Shown here in pieces: positions 20,643-33,505 of a DNA stretch of 64,000 bases. The DNA is from Microbacterium sp. MM2322. Its GTDB lineage: Bacteria; Actinomycetota; Actinomycetes; Actinomycetales; Microbacteriaceae. Location: the NCBI RefSeq assembly GCF_964186585.1, contig NZ_OZ075067.1:1178001-1242000 (forward strand). The letters are read 5' to 3'. The notes beneath the pieces were generated by a model that was not told where the DNA came from, searched no databases, and was given only the letters and a program-made list of their open reading frames with translations. The position numbers and the translations under genes are program-made. Position 1 is the stretch's first letter; each line of letters begins with the position of its first letter.

Positions 20643-22562
20643 GTGGCATCCGCTCTTCCCTACAAGCCGAAGCCGGGGGAGATCCCCACGGACCCGGGGG
20701 TGTATCGCTTCCTGGACAGCGACGGTCGCATCCTCTACGTCGGCAAAGCGAAGAACCTCCGGGCTCGACTGTCGAACTACTTCGCTCCGCTTCATACACT
20801 GCATGAGCGCACGCGTCGGATGGTCACCACGGCCGCGAAGGTGGAGTGGACGGTCGTGGCGACCGACATCGACTCGCTGCAGCTCGAGTACACGTGGATC
20901 CAGGAGTACTCACCGCCGTTCAACGTCCGGTACAAAGACGACAAGTCCTACCCGTACATGGCCGTGACGTTGGCCGACGAGGCTCCTCGCGTCATCGTGA
21001 CGCGCAACCGGCGGATCCGTGGGGCGAAGTACTTCGGGCCGTATCCCAAGGTCTGGGCGGTTCACGACACGATCGATCAGCTCATCAAGGTGTTCCCGAT
21101 CCGCACCTGCAGCGATTCCTCGTACAAGAAGGCCATGGCGTCGGGACGACCCTGCTTTCCCGGTCAGATCGGACGGTGCGGTGGCCCGTGCTCGATGAAG
21201 GTCACGATCGACGAGCACCGTGCGATCGTCGGCGACTTCATCGCCTTCATGTCGGGAAGCGACAAGCAGTACACGAAGCGGATGGAGGCCCGGATGCGGG
21301 AGGCCGCCGCCGCCATGGACTACGAGGCGGCCGCGTCGTATCGAGACAAGCTGCAGGCTCTCGACGCCGTCCTCAACCGCAGCGCGCTGGTGTTGACCGA
21401 GGACACGGATGCCGACCTGTTCGGCGTGGCGGAGGATGAGCTGTCCGCTGCGGTGCAGCACTTCATCGTTCGCGGGGGGCGTGTCCGTGGTGTGCGGGCA
21501 ACGACGATCGACAAGGAACTCGACATCTCGGGCCCCGACCTCGTCGACCAGATCCTCCAGCGGGCGTACGGAGCTGCCGGCGCGGAGGACATCCCGCGTC
21601 AGGTGCTCGTCCCGACGATGCCGGACGACTCGGCGGAGCTGGAGGAGTGGCTGCAGTCCCGTCGCGGCAAGAAGGTGTCGGTCCAGATCGCGCAACGCGG
21701 GCAGAAGGCCGACCTCATGAGGACGGCGACGATCAATGCGCAACAGGCTCTCATGCTGCACAAAACCCGCCGGACGAGCGACTACACGTCGCGCACCAAG
21801 GCCCTGACCGACCTGCAAGAAGCGCTCGGCATGACCGAGGCCCCCCTCCGGATCGAGTGCTTCGACGTCTCGCATCTCGGCGGAACGGGCGTCGTCGCCT
21901 CGATGGTCGTGTTCGAGGACGGTCTGCCGCGGAAGGACCAGTACCGGTCGTTCTCCGTCAGCGAGACCACCGACGACACCGACTCGATGTACCAGGTGCT
22001 CATGCGGCGGCTGGCGCACATCGACCGGGATGAGGCGGAGCAGGAGGCCATCGATCCGATGGCCGACGGCGAAGTGGATGCCACGCGTAAACGCCCGCGC
22101 TTCGCGTACCGACCTCAGCTGCTGCTCGTCGACGGCGGGCAGCCGCAGGTCCAGGCCGCGGCGCGCGCGCTCCGCGATGCCGGGCACGCGGAGATCGCGC
22201 TGTGCGGGATCGCGAAGCGGCTGGAAGAAGTGTGGCTGCCGGACGATGACTTCCCGGTGATCCTGCCACGGTCGTCCGAGGCGCTGTACCTCCTGCAACG
22301 ACTCCGGGATGAAGCTCACCGGTTCGCCATCACGCATCAGCGCAAGAAGCGCGGCCGGGACATCACGACGGTCCTCGCGGACATCCCTGGTCTGGGGGAG
22401 GCGCGCATCAAGGCGCTCCTCCGGCATTTCGGATCGGTGAGCAAGTTGAAGCAGGCCTCCCCGGAGGAGATCCAGGAACTCCCCGGCATCGGTCCGCGGC
22501 TGGCGTCCAGCATCCATTCCCGCCTGGCGACCGGTTCGGTCGCGGCGCCGTCCGGTGGCTAG
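20643..22562 (+). CDS. uvrC: Excinuclease ABC subunit C
   Basis: 639 residues. Makes both incisions in nucleotide excision repair. GIY-YIG nuclease at about 14-90 ([20 protein letters not shown]), UVR motif near 210-245 ([23 protein letters not shown]), RNase H-like C-terminal nuclease (about 390-560, [12 protein letters not shown] and [11 protein letters not shown]), and a C-terminal helix-hairpin-helix (about 575-630). GTG 20643 sits one base after the uvrA stop, so the two are coupled. The open frame upstream of this GTG overlaps uvrA. Confidence 0.97.
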   Translation: MASALPYKPKPGEIPTDPGVYRFLDSDGRILYVGKAKNLRARLSNYFAPLHTLHERTRRMVTTAAKVEWTVVATDIDSLQLEYTWIQEYSPPFNVRYKDDKSYPYMAVTLADEAPRVIVTRNRRIRGAKYFGPYPKVWAVHDTIDQLIKVFPIRTCSDSSYKKAMASGRPCFPGQIGRCGGPCSMKVTIDEHRAIVGDFIAFMSGSDKQYTKRMEARMREAAAAMDYEAAASYRDKLQALDAVLNRSALVLTEDTDADLFGVAEDELSAAVQHFIVRGGRVRGVRATTIDKELDISGPDLVDQILQRAYGAAGAEDIPRQVLVPTMPDDSAELEEWLQSRRGKKVSVQIAQRGQKADLMRTATINAQQALMLHKTRRTSDYTSRTKALTDLQEALGMTEAPLRIECFDVSHLGGTGVVASMVVFEDGLPRKDQYRSFSVSETTDDTDSMYQVLMRRLAHIDRDEAEQEAIDPMADGEVDATRKRPRFAYRPQLLLVDGGQPQVQAAARALRDAGHAEIALCGIAKRLEEVWLPDDDFPVILPRSSEALYLLQRLRDEAHRFAITHQRKKRGRDITTVLADIPGLGEARIKALLRHFGSVSKLKQASPEEIQELPGIGPRLASSIHSRLATGSVAAPSGG

Positions 22563-22577
22563 TCTGGTCGTACACGC

Positions 22578-23468
22578 GTGAAGGACGGGGTACGGATGGA
22601 CGGCCAGACGGCGGGCGAGGTCCTGATCGTGACCGGCATGTCCGGAGCCGGCCGGACGACCGCGGCGAACGCCCTCGAGGATCTCGATTGGTACGTCGTC
22701 GACAACCTCCCCCCGCAGATGCTCTCGCATCTCCTGGACCTCACCGCCCTCGCGGCCGACGCGCTGCCGAAAGTCGCAGCGGTCGTCGATGTCCGCGGGC
22801 GACAGCTGTTCGGGGAGCTTCCCTCCGTGACTCGGTCGCTCCGTGATGGCCGCCAGTTGCGGGTGCTCTTCCTTGATGCTGCCGACGAGGTCCTCGTCCG
22901 GAGATTCGAGGCGGTGCGGCGCCCGCATCCCCTGCAGGGGGAGGGCACCATCCTCGACGGCATCCGGCGCGAACGCGAACGAGTGGCCGCGATCCGTGAA
23001 GCGGCCGACGTCATCGTCGACACGAGCGGACTGAACATCCATCAGCTGGCGAACCGCATCGTCGATCTGTTCAGCGACGACGGCGACGCTCGGCACACGG
23101 TCACGGTCATGAGCTTCGGATTCAAGTACGGTCTGCCTCCCGACGTCGATCTCGTCGCCGACATGCGATTCCTCCCGAACCCCTACTGGGAGCCGTCGTT
23201 GCGCGCCCTCACCGGCGAAGACGGGGCGGTGCGGGATTTCGTTCTCGGGCAGGAGGGCGCGCGCGAGTTCATCGATGCCTACGCCGCTGCTCTTCACCCC
23301 GTCATGCAGGGGTACCAGCGCGAGAACAAACGTCATTCCGTCGTGGCCGTCGGATGCACCGGCGGCAAGCATCGCTCGGTCGTCACGTCCCTCGAACTCG
23401 CGGAGCGACTGGCCGAGGAAGCGGGCGTCGCGGTGCGGGTCACGCACCGTGACCTGGGTCGCGAGTGA
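22578..23468 (+). CDS. rapZ: RapZ-family nucleotide-binding protein
   Basis: 296 residues. Widely conserved P-loop protein; in E. coli it controls GlmS through small RNAs, while in actinobacteria its role is unclear. Walker A reads GMSGAGRTT, with Arg in place of the usual Lys, a substitution I recall from actinobacterial members. Walker B-like and the C-terminal domain with the [10 protein letters not shown] motif (about 262-272) are intact. The start may be GTG 22578 or ATG 22596. Lies between uvrC and whiA, the conserved order, but the yvcK gene normally found between rapZ and whiA is missing. Confidence 0.93.
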   Translation: MKDGVRMDGQTAGEVLIVTGMSGAGRTTAANALEDLDWYVVDNLPPQMLSHLLDLTALAADALPKVAAVVDVRGRQLFGELPSVTRSLRDGRQLRVLFLDAADEVLVRRFEAVRRPHPLQGEGTILDGIRRERERVAAIREAADVIVDTSGLNIHQLANRIVDLFSDDGDARHTVTVMSFGFKYGLPPDVDLVADMRFLPNPYWEPSLRALTGEDGAVRDFVLGQEGAREFIDAYAAALHPVMQGYQRENKRHSVVAVGCTGGKHRSVVTSLELAERLAEEAGVAVRVTHRDLGRE

Positions 23469-23524
23469 CCGGTGCGCGAGTAAGCTGATCCTTTGTCCCC
23501 GATCGCCCCCACTGAAGGATCGCC

Positions 23525-24502
23525 GTGCCGCTGACTGCTGACGTGAAGACGGAACTCACTTCGGTCCGTGATCCCCGCCCCACGGCTCGCGTCGCAGAGC
23601 TGACCACGATCCTCCGGTTCTCGGGCGGACTGCACTCCATCGCCGGCCGCGTGGCCGTCGAGGCGGAGGTGGAAACCGACGTCCTGGCCCGCCGGGTGGC
23701 TCGCGACCTCGTCGAGATCTACGGGGTCCGCCCGGAGCTCGCCCACGTGCAATCCTCCGGTGGCCGCACCGCCAACCTCGTCGCCGTTCGTGTCATCGAA
23801 GGCGGCGAGACGCTCGCTCGACAGACCGGTCTGCTGGACAACCGCCGCCGCCCTGTGCGCGGTTTGCCGAACAAGCTGACCACGGGCGCGCGCCCCGACC
23901 TCGCGGCCGTGTGGCGGGGAGCGTTCCTCGCTGCCGGAACGCTGTCGGACCCTGGCCGATCCGCGGCCCTCGAGGTCGCCTGCCCCTCCGGAGAGGCCGC
24001 GATGGCGCTGGTGGGGGCCGCACATCGGCTCGGAATCGCGGCCAAGGCCCGCGAGGTGCGCGGCGTTCCCCGCGTCGTCGTCCGCGACGGCGAAGCGATT
24101 CGCGCGACGCTTCTCATGATGGGCGCTCAGAAGACCGCCGCCGCCTGGGAAGAGATGCGCCAACGCCGCGAGGTGCGCGCCGGAGTGAATCGTCTCGTCA
24201 ACTTCGACGATGCCAACCTCCGACGCTCCGCGCAGGCCGCCGTCGCCGCATGTGCGCGGGTCGAGCGCGCGCTCGAGATCCTCGGCGACACCGTCCCCGA
24301 CCACCTCAAGCAGGCGGGCGACCTCCGCCTCGCACATCGCGACGCGAGTCTCGACGAGCTCGGTCACCACGCAGACCCGCCCCTGACGAAGGATGCCGTG
24401 GCGGGCCGCATCCGTCGTCTTCTCGCCATGGCCGACAAGAAGGCCGCCCAGGACGGGATCCCTGACACGGAGTCCGCCGTCCCCGCCGGCCTCGAAGACT
24501 GA
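23525..24502 (+). CDS. whiA: DNA-binding protein WhiA
   Basis: 325 residues. WhiA combines a degenerate LAGLIDADG homing-endonuclease fold (N-terminal two thirds) with a C-terminal helix-turn-helix (about 220-305). In Streptomyces it works with WhiB at sporulation and division genes; in non-sporulating actinobacteria its role is in growth and division. GTG start with GAAGGA five bases upstream. TAAGCT near 23481 is a possible -10, giving a short leader. Confidence 0.95.
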   Translation: MPLTADVKTELTSVRDPRPTARVAELTTILRFSGGLHSIAGRVAVEAEVETDVLARRVARDLVEIYGVRPELAHVQSSGGRTANLVAVRVIEGGETLARQTGLLDNRRRPVRGLPNKLTTGARPDLAAVWRGAFLAAGTLSDPGRSAALEVACPSGEAAMALVGAAHRLGIAAKAREVRGVPRVVVRDGEAIRATLLMMGAQKTAAAWEEMRQRREVRAGVNRLVNFDDANLRRSAQAAVAACARVERALEILGDTVPDHLKQAGDLRLAHRDASLDELGHHADPPLTKDAVAGRIRRLLAMADKKAAQDGIPDTESAVPAGLED

Positions 24503-24531
24503 CGGGATACATCTCCTCCTCCCGGGAAGCA

Positions 24532-24545
24532 ACCGGGTGCCCGGT
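24532..24545. repeat. Inverted repeat at the sodA -35 region
   Basis: ACCGGG-TG-CCCGGT (6-bp arms) about 15 bases upstream of TAGGAT (24560-24565), so it covers the expected -35. It may be an operator or merely part of the whiA 3' region. Confidence 0.35.
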
Positions 24546-24559
24546 GGGTTGGCCCTCAA

Positions 24560-24565
24560 TAGGAT
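24560..24565 (+). promoter_or_regulatory. -10 box of sodA
   Basis: TAGGAT, giving a leader of about 44 bases before the ATG, which has GAAGGAAGAGG as Shine-Dalgarno. Confidence 0.45.
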
Positions 24566-24615
24566 GAATCCGACCGGCTGCGCCGTGTGCGCGGCACCGA
24601 CAGAAGGAAGAGGAC

Positions 24616-25242
24616 ATGGCGAAGTACACCCTGCCTGAGCTCCCGTACGACTACTCCGCGCTCGAGCCGAGCATCAGCGGCAAGATCATGGAGCTTCACC
24701 ACTCGAAGCACCACCAGGCGTACGTCACGGGAGCGAACACCGCCCTCGAGCAGCTTGCCGAAGCGCGTGAAACCGGCAACCTGGCGAACGTCAACAAGCT
24801 GGAGAAGGACCTCGCGTTCAACCTCGGCGGACACGTCAACCACTCGATCTTCTGGACCAACCTGGCTCCGGCGTCGCAGGGTGGCGGTGGCGAGCCCGAG
24901 GGTGAGCTCCGCGCTGCGATCGACGAGTTCTTCGGCGGCTTCGACAAGTTCCAGGCTCACTTCACCGCCGCCGCCACCGGCATCCAGGGCTCCGGCTGGG
25001 CCGTCCTCAGCTGGGACCCGATCGGCGAGCAGCTCATCATCCAGCAGCTGTTCGACCAGCAGTCGAACACGGCTCAGGGCACCGTTCCGATCTTCCAGCT
25101 CGACATGTGGGAGCACGCCTTCTACCTCGACTACCTCAACGTCAAGGCGGACTACGTCAAGGCGGCGTGGAACATCGCCAACTGGCAGAACGTCGCGAAG
25201 CGTCTCGACGCCGCTCGCGAGAAGACGGCCGGCCTGCTCTAG
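24616..25242 (+). CDS. sodA: Superoxide dismutase (Mn/Fe family)
   Basis: 208 residues, cytosolic, no signal peptide. Dismutates superoxide. Metal ligands are H28, H76 (GGHVNHSIFW), D163 and H167 (LDMWEHAFY). The QGSGWAVL segment and overall pattern favour the Mn or cambialistic type. ATG with a strong GAAGGAAGAGG upstream. Monocistronic: own -10 upstream and a strong terminator at 25263-25319. Confidence 0.97.
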   Translation: MAKYTLPELPYDYSALEPSISGKIMELHHSKHHQAYVTGANTALEQLAEARETGNLANVNKLEKDLAFNLGGHVNHSIFWTNLAPASQGGGGEPEGELRAAIDEFFGGFDKFQAHFTAAATGIQGSGWAVLSWDPIGEQLIIQQLFDQQSNTAQGTVPIFQLDMWEHAFYLDYLNVKADYVKAAWNIANWQNVAKRLDAAREKTAGLL

Positions 25243-25262
25243 TAGTAGGGTCGTTCACAGGT

Positions 25263-26389
<1,127 letters not shown>

Positions 26390-26391
26390 CG

Positions 26392-27609
26392 ATGGCTCTG
26401 CGCACCCTCGATTCGCTGGGTTCGCTCGCAGGCAAGCGCGTCATCGTCCGTGTTGACTTCAACGTCCCCCTGAAGGACGGCGTCATCACGGACGATGGCC
26501 GTGTGCGTGCGGCGATCCCCACGCTCCGCGCGTTGGTCGAGCAGGGGGCGCGCGTTGTCGCTGTCTCCCACCTCGGCCGTCCCGACGGAGCGCCCGACGC
26601 GAAGTACAGCCTCGCACCTGTGGCGACGCGTCTCGCCGAGCTCCTGGACCAGTCCGTTGCGTTCGCGAGCGACACCGTCGGTGACTCGGCGCGGGACACC
26701 GTCGCCGGCCTTGCCGACGGGCAGGTCGCCGTCCTCGAGAACCTCCGCTTCAACGCCGGCGAGACCGCGAAGGATGACGCGACTCGTCGTGGCTTCGCGG
26801 AAGAGCTCGCCGCCCTCGGCGACGTCCTCGTCTCCGACGGTTTCGGCGTCGTGCACCGCAAGCAGGCGTCGGTTTACGACCTCGCCGAATTGCTGCCGTC
26901 CGCAGCGGGTCTTCTCATCGAGAAGGAGGTCGACGTCCTCGACCGCCTGACCGAGCGTCCGGAGCGCCCTTACGCCGTCGTCCTGGGCGGCTCGAAGGTC
27001 AGCGACAAGCTCGGCGTCATCGAGCACCTGCTGCCGCGCGTGGACAAGATCCTCGTCGGCGGGGGGATGCTCTTCACCTTCCTTGCGGCCCAGGGCCACA
27101 AGGTGGGCAAGAGCCTTCTCGAAGTCGACCAGCTCGACACGGTCCGCCGGTACATGGAGACCGCGCGCGAGCGTGGTGTCGAGCTGATCCTGCCCGTGGA
27201 CGCCGTCATGGCTGCCGGTTTCGCTGCCGACGCCGACCACGTCGTTGCGTCAGCCGATGCCCTCGAGGACACCGATTTCGGTGCCGACGGAATGGGTCTC
27301 GATATCGGACCGAAGACGGCCGAACTATTCGCTGACGCGATCCGCAGTGCGAAGACGGTCTTCTGGAATGGCCCGATGGGCGTCTTCGAGATGCCGGCCT
27401 TCGCGGCGGGCACGAAGACGGTCGCGCAGTCGCTGACCGAGGTCGACGGCCTGTCGGTCGTGGGCGGCGGCGACTCCGCCGCGGCCGTTCGTCAGCTGGG
27501 CTTCCGCGATGACCAGTTCGGCCACATCTCCACCGGTGGTGGAGCCAGCCTCGAGTTCCTCGAGGGTAAGAAGCTGCCCGGATTGGAGATCCTCGGATGG
27601 GAAGCGTGA
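26392..27609 (+). CDS. pgk: Phosphoglycerate kinase
   Basis: 405 residues. Transfers the acyl phosphate of 1,3-bisphosphoglycerate to ADP. Start ATG 26392, two bases after the gap stop ([20 protein letters not shown]). Substrate-binding RVDFNVPL at 22-29, SHLGRP around 63, and the actinobacterial variant [14 protein letters not shown] in place of the common NDAFGTAHRAHAS. The GGGDSAAA nucleotide loop is near residue 362. Overlaps the tpiA start. Confidence 0.97.
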   Translation: MALRTLDSLGSLAGKRVIVRVDFNVPLKDGVITDDGRVRAAIPTLRALVEQGARVVAVSHLGRPDGAPDAKYSLAPVATRLAELLDQSVAFASDTVGDSARDTVAGLADGQVAVLENLRFNAGETAKDDATRRGFAEELAALGDVLVSDGFGVVHRKQASVYDLAELLPSAAGLLIEKEVDVLDRLTERPERPYAVVLGGSKVSDKLGVIEHLLPRVDKILVGGGMLFTFLAAQGHKVGKSLLEVDQLDTVRRYMETARERGVELILPVDAVMAAGFAADADHVVASADALEDTDFGADGMGLDIGPKTAELFADAIRSAKTVFWNGPMGVFEMPAFAAGTKTVAQSLTEVDGLSVVGGGDSAAAVRQLGFRDDQFGHISTGGGASLEFLEGKKLPGLEILGWEA

Positions 27610-28388
27610 CCCGCAAGCCGCTCATCGCCGGAAACTGGAAGATGAACCTCGACCACCTCCAGGCGGTCGCGTTCGTCCAGAAGTTGCACTGGACGCTGAA
27701 GGATGCCGCACACGAGACCGCTTCGGTCGAGGTTGCGGTGTTCCCTCCGTTCACCGACATCCGGACGGTGCAGACCCTCATCGACGCCGACAAGATCCCG
27801 TTCGCCCTCGGCGCGCAGGACCTGTCGACGAAGGACTCCGGTGCCTACACCGGCGAGGTCTCGGGAGCATTCCTGAAGAAGCTCGACGCCCAGTACGTCA
27901 TCATCGGTCACTCCGAGCGCCGTGAGTACCACGCCGAGTCCGACGACGTCGTGGCCGCGAAGGTCCAGGCCGCGCTTCGACACGGCCTCGTTCCGGTCAT
28001 CTGCGTCGGTGAAACGCTCGAGCAGCGAGAGGAGTCCGGCCCGACGGCCGTGTCCGTCGCACAGCTGCGCGCTGCTCTCGTCGGCGTCCCCGCGGACGCT
28101 GACGTGGTGGTCGCGTACGAGCCCGTCTGGGCCATCGGCACCGGACAGGTCGCATCGCCCGAGCAGGCGCAGGAGGTCTGTGCGGCACTTCGCACCGTGA
28201 TCTCCGAGTCGCTGGGGGATGCCGCGGCCGAGCGCACCCGCATCCTGTACGGCGGATCGGTGAAGTCGGGCAACATCGCCAGCTTCATGCGCGAGCCCGA
28301 CGTCGATGGTGCCCTTGTCGGCGGAGCGAGCCTCCTCGCCGACGAGTTCGCTGCCATCATCCGCTACCAGAAGCACGTCGGCGTGTGA
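27597..28388 (+). CDS. tpiA: Triosephosphate isomerase
   Basis: 263 residues. Interconverts the triose phosphates. Catalytic residues are in GNWKMN (Lys), IIGHSERR (His) and [10 protein letters not shown] (Glu). The last strand contains [14 protein letters not shown] 27597 has GGAG eight bases upstream and overlaps pgk by 13 bases; GTG 27606, overlapping the pgk stop, is an alternative start three codons in. Last gene of the glycolytic trio. Confidence 0.97.
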   Translation: MGSVTRKPLIAGNWKMNLDHLQAVAFVQKLHWTLKDAAHETASVEVAVFPPFTDIRTVQTLIDADKIPFALGAQDLSTKDSGAYTGEVSGAFLKKLDAQYVIIGHSERREYHAESDDVVAAKVQAALRHGLVPVICVGETLEQREESGPTAVSVAQLRAALVGVPADADVVVAYEPVWAIGTGQVASPEQAQEVCAALRTVISESLGDAAAERTRILYGGSVKSGNIASFMREPDVDGALVGGASLLADEFAAIIRYQKHVGV

Positions 28389-28392
28389 TCTC

Positions 28393-28426
28393 GAGCGGTG
28401 CGGCGCCACCCGGCGTCGCACCGCTC
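28393..28426 (+). terminator. Hairpin after tpiA
   Basis: 10-bp perfect stem (28393-28402 with 28417-28426), no T run; separates the glycolytic operon from the secG promoter. Confidence 0.55.
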
Positions 28427-28432
28427 AGCCGG

Positions 28433-28438
28433 TATACT
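28433..28438 (+). promoter_or_regulatory. -10 box of secG-rbpA
   Basis: TATACT, seven bases after the tpiA hairpin; gives a leader of about 40 bases before secG. Confidence 0.6.
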
Positions 28439-28485
28439 CGTGCGAGCGCCGAGCACCTCGGCGACCCGAAAGGCTTTCAACGACT

Positions 28486-28734
28486 GTGGACATCCTCCAG
28501 CTTGTGCTGCAGGTCCTGCTGGGACTCACCAGCCTCCTGCTCACGCTCCTCATCCTCTTGCACAAGGGACGCGGCGGCGGCCTCTCCGACATGTTCGGCG
28601 GCGGCATGAGTTCGGCCATGGGCTCCTCGGGCCTCGCTGAGCGCAACCTCAACCGCTTCACCGTCGTGCTCGCCCTCGTCTGGTTCGTCTCGATCGTGGC
28701 CCTCGGCCTCATCACGAAGTTCCAGAGCATCTGA
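28486..28734 (+). CDS. secG: Preprotein translocase subunit SecG
   Basis: 82 residues with two membrane helices (about 2-22 and 57-77) joined by a glycine-rich loop (GRGGGLSDMFGGG), the standard SecG plan. Accessory subunit of SecYEG. GTG 28486 is chosen because the family N-terminus (VDILQLVLQVLLGLTSLL) begins there; AAAGG lies 12 or so bases before it. Overlaps rbpA by one base (TGATG). Confidence 0.93.
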   Translation: MDILQLVLQVLLGLTSLLLTLLILLHKGRGGGLSDMFGGGMSSAMGSSGLAERNLNRFTVVLALVWFVSIVALGLITKFQSI

Positions 28735-29090
28735 TGGCCACGGGGGGAAACGCCATTCGTGGCACCCGCGTGGGCGCGGGGCCGATGGGGGAGCAGGATC
28801 ACGGCCACCACGCTGACCGCGTAGCGGTGTCCTACTGGGATGCGCACGGCAATGAGACGGTCCGGTACTTCGCTGCCGGCATCTCGGAGGAGGAGATCCC
28901 CGAGACGATCGATTCGCCTCACTCCGGGCTCCCCGCAGGTCGCGACAAGGCGAACCCGCCCGCGCTCGCGAAGAACGAGCCCTACAAGACCCACTTGGCT
29001 TACGTGAAGGAACGGCGCACGGACGAGGAAGCCGAATCGATCCTCGGTGACGCTCTCCAGCAGCTCCGCGATCGGCGCGGCCAGAGCTGA
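28734..29090 (+). CDS. rbpA: RNA polymerase-binding protein RbpA
   Basis: 118 residues. Actinobacteria-specific factor that binds sigma and the beta' subunit and stabilises open promoter complexes. The conserved core RGTRVGAG, the VSYWDAHGNETVRYFA region and the basic/sigma-interaction segment ALAKNEPYKTHLAYVKERR are present. The ATG overlaps the secG stop. Its presence fixes the organism as an actinobacterium. Followed at once by a hairpin shared with pgl. Confidence 0.95.
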   Translation: MATGGNAIRGTRVGAGPMGEQDHGHHADRVAVSYWDAHGNETVRYFAAGISEEEIPETIDSPHSGLPAGRDKANPPALAKNEPYKTHLAYVKERRTDEEAESILGDALQQLRDRRGQS

Positions 29091-29110
29091 GCGGCATCCG
29101 CTCTTTCGAC

Positions 29111-29141
29111 AGACCCCGGGTTCTCTTAGAACTCGGGGTCT
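29111..29141. terminator. Bidirectional terminator between rbpA and pgl
   Basis: 13-bp stem with one wobble (29111-29123 with 29129-29141). The pgl stop codon (29126-29128) lies in the loop, so the last codons of pgl form one arm. Confidence 0.75.
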
Positions 29142-29905
29142 ATCAGTTCTTCCGGAACTCCCTGCGCAGCGGCCTCATCGACGAAGAAGACCGTTTGCTT
29201 GCGACCCTTCGCTCCCGCGGCGGGCACGGAGTGGTAGCTGGCGCCGGCGAGAGCGAGCCCCAGGGCGGACGCCTTGTCGGTACCCGGAAGGACGAGCCAC
29301 ACTCGGCGGGACGAGTTGATCACCGGGCGGGTCAGGGTGATGCGCTCGGATGGCGGGACCGGCGACTCGCGCACGGCGAGGACGGCATGGTCGGTGTCCG
29401 CGATCTCGCTCCGATCGGGGAAGAGTGACGCGATGTGGCCGTCCGATCCGACGCCGAGGAACGTCACCGTGAATCGTGGCCAGGCCTGCTCCTCGGTTCC
29501 GAACGTCGCGAGCTCGTCGGCGTAATCGGCGGCTGCTTCGTCGTGCGTGCGACCGCTGTCGGCAGCGGCGATCGGGTGGATGTTCGCCTCCGGGACATCG
29601 ATGCGCGACAGGAACGCCTTCCTTGCGGCGTTCTCGTTGCGGGCCGGATCGTTCGAGGGAACGAATCGCTCGTCGCCCCACCAGAAATGAACCTTCGACC
29701 AGTCGACGTCGTGACGTGCGTCGCTCTCGCCGGCGGCCTGCAGGACCGCTGTTCCCGACGTGCCACCGGTGAGAAGGACATGCGTCGTCTTCCCGTCGGT
29801 CGCGCGTGACGAGATCCGTTGGAAGAAGCGCTTCGCGACACCTTCGGCCAGTGCCCGGGCATCCGGACTGACGACGACGCGCTTCTCCGCGCGGAACTCC
29901 GACAT
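29126..29905 (-). CDS. pgl: 6-phosphogluconolactonase
   Basis: 259 residues of the NagB/DevB type. Hydrolyses 6-phosphogluconolactone in the oxidative pentose-phosphate path. Family motifs HVLLTGGTSG (about 43-52), VHFWWGDERFVP (about 70-81) and FLGVGSDGHIASLFP (about 150-164) are present. Last gene of tkt-tal-zwf-opcA-pgl, seven bases after opcA. Confidence 0.95.
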   Translation of the reverse strand: MSEFRAEKRVVVSPDARALAEGVAKRFFQRISSRATDGKTTHVLLTGGTSGTAVLQAAGESDARHDVDWSKVHFWWGDERFVPSNDPARNENAARKAFLSRIDVPEANIHPIAAADSGRTHDEAAADYADELATFGTEEQAWPRFTVTFLGVGSDGHIASLFPDRSEIADTDHAVLAVRESPVPPSERITLTRPVINSSRRVWLVLPGTDKASALGLALAGASYHSVPAAGAKGRKQTVFFVDEAAAQGVPEELIDPEF

Positions 29906-29912
29906 ACGACTC

Positions 29913-30841
29913 CTACCTCGTGGGAGGGTCGAGGAGCTCCCACCCTTCGGTGATCACTCGACCATACAAGAGGTCAGGATCGAGGCGGCGCAGCTCCTCC
30001 GCGAGGCACTCGCGCAGCGAGCGACGCGGCAGCACGATGTCGTGCGTGGGCTGACCGGGCTGGGTGAGCGTCGCGTCGGTCGCACTGGTGCGTTCGAGGA
30101 CGATGTCACCGGACGCACGCGACAGTGTGACCGAACGGATGCCGTGGGCCCACTCGTTCGAGTCGGTGTAATGCCACTCGACGGCGACATCCAACTTCAG
30201 GCGCAACCACGCGGCCAACAGCCCCGTCGAGGGGGAGCTGCCGGCACCGACGACCGTGACCGCCGTGACGGGCTCGAACGGGGGCTGGTCCAGGACAGCG
30301 GCGAGCTGTTCGCGCCAGTTCGTGAGACGCGTCCACGCGAGGTCGGTGTCGCCGGGGGCGTAGATGGAACCGAGCTGGGCGAGACGGTCGTGCGCGATCG
30401 GCTTGGTCGAGGCATCCGTGATCCGTCGTTGCGCCATCCGCCCGATGGGGGACTCCGCCACGTCGACAGGCGGGTCTTCCGGCCACCAGGCGACCACGGG
30501 TGCGTCGGGCAGCAGGAGGCCGTTGACGAGGCTCTCCTGGTTGCCGGCCGCGGCACCGCGGGCACGGAGCACGACGACCTCGCTCGCGCCGGCGTCGCCG
30601 CCCACGCGGATCTGGGCATCGAGGCCCGTCGGAGCGTCGGGCTCGACGACGAGCACGATGACCCGCATCGGGTGCTCACGAGAGGCCGCATTGGCGGCGT
30701 CGATCGCTTCCTCGTCGAATCCTCCGGTCGAGACGATCACCAGCGTGAGCACGCGACCGAGGGCGGCAGCGCCGCCCTCTTCGCGCACGCTCACGAGCTT
30801 CTTCGCGATCGTGGACACCGTGGTGTCGGGCAGATCGACGA

Positions 30842-30845
<4 letters not shown>
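29913..30845 (-). CDS. opcA: Glucose-6-phosphate dehydrogenase assembly protein OpcA
   Basis: 310 residues. OpcA activates or assembles glucose-6-phosphate dehydrogenase in actinobacteria and cyanobacteria. The sequence follows the family throughout (MIVDLPDTTVSTIAKKLVSV at the start, LPDAPVVAWWPEDPP in the middle). ATG 30845 overlaps the zwf stop by four bases, so the two partner proteins are coupled. Confidence 0.94.
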
Positions 30846-32389
<1,544 letters not shown>

Positions 32390-32392
32390 CGG

Positions 32393-33505
32393 TCAGCGTG
32401 CGCTGTCGAGAGCCGTCTGCACCGTGCTCTGCAGGTCGTGCCAGGAAACGATGAACTTCTCGACGCCCTCATCCTCGAGCACCTGCGTGACGTCGACCAG
32501 GTCGACTCCGGCCTCGGCGAGCTGGTCGAAGACGCCGTGCGCATCCTCGTACGCGCCCGTGACGGTGTCGCCCGTCACCTTGGCGTGATCGAAGGTGGCC
32601 TCGAGCGTCTTCTCGGGCATCGTGTTGACGGTGCCCGGGGCGACCAGCTCGGTGACGTACAGGGTGTCGGGGAGTGCGGGGTCCTTGACGCCGGTGGAAG
32701 CCCACAGCGGCCGCTGCACGGTCGCACCGGCCGCGATGAGCTCGACCGCGGACGACTCTGCGAAGCGCTTCTCGAACAGCTCGTAGGCGAGGCGGGCGTT
32801 CGCGATGCCGGCTTTGCCCTTCAGCGCAGCGGCCTCGCCGGTGCCGATCGCCTCGAGGCGCTTGTCGACCTCCGTGTCGACGCGCGACACGAAGAACGAC
32901 GCGACGGAGTGGATCGTCGCGATGTCGTGACCGTTCTCCTTGGCCCGTCGCACACCCTCGAGGTAGGCGTCGATGACCGCGGCGTAGCGCTCGAGGCTGA
33001 AGATCAGCGTGACGTTGACCGAGATGCCCTCCGCGAGAACCGCGCTGATCGCGGGCAGACCGGCCAGCGTCGCGGGGATCTTGATGAGCGTGTTCGGTCG
33101 GTCGACTTTCGCCCACAGTTCCTTCGCCTGCGCGACGGTTGCGTCGGTGTCGTGAGCGAGATCGGGGGAGACCTCGATCGACACGCGTCCGTCGACGCCG
33201 TTCGTGCGGTCGAAGACCGGGCGGAAGATGTCGGCGGCGTCACGCACGTCGGTCGTCGTGATCTCGAAGATCGCGGTATCGACGTCGGCGCCCTGGCCCG
33301 CGAGGGCCTGCAGGGGCGCGTCGTAGGAGTCGTCTTCCTTGTTGCCGATGGCGGCCTGGAAGATCGACGGGTTGGTGGTGACGCCGACCACGTCGCGCGT
33401 CTCGATCAACTGGGCGAGGTTGCCCGTGTCGATCCGCGACCGTGAGAGGTCATCGAGCCAGATGCTGACGCCGGCGGCGGACAGGTCCTCGGTGGGGGTG
33501 CTCAT
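32393..33505 (-). CDS. tal: Transaldolase
   Basis: 370 residues, the long form of transaldolase usual in actinobacteria. Moves a dihydroxyacetone unit between sugar phosphates. [15 protein letters not shown] near the N-terminus and the Schiff-base Lys in [12 protein letters not shown] are seen. ATG 33505 with AAGGAG six bases upstream; its first bases overlap the tkt stop (ATGA). The reading frame stays open far upstream, but that part is the opposite frame of tkt. Confidence 0.96.
   Translation of the reverse strand: MSTPTEDLSAAGVSIWLDDLSRSRIDTGNLAQLIETRDVVGVTTNPSIFQAAIGNKEDDSYDAPLQALAGQGADVDTAIFEITTTDVRDAADIFRPVFDRTNGVDGRVSIEVSPDLAHDTDATVAQAKELWAKVDRPNTLIKIPATLAGLPAISAVLAEGISVNVTLIFSLERYAAVIDAYLEGVRRAKENGHDIATIHSVASFFVSRVDTEVDKRLEAIGTGEAAALKGKAGIANARLAYELFEKRFAESSAVELIAAGATVQRPLWASTGVKDPALPDTLYVTELVAPGTVNTMPEKTLEATFDHAKVTGDTVTGAYEDAHGVFDQLAEAGVDLVDVTQVLEDEGVEKFIVSWHDLQSTVQTALDSAR

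Noticed and set aside
20910..23447. An 845-residue minus-strand frame opposite uvrC and rapZ.
   Set aside because: Antisense shadow; no motifs, and the plus-strand genes are certain.
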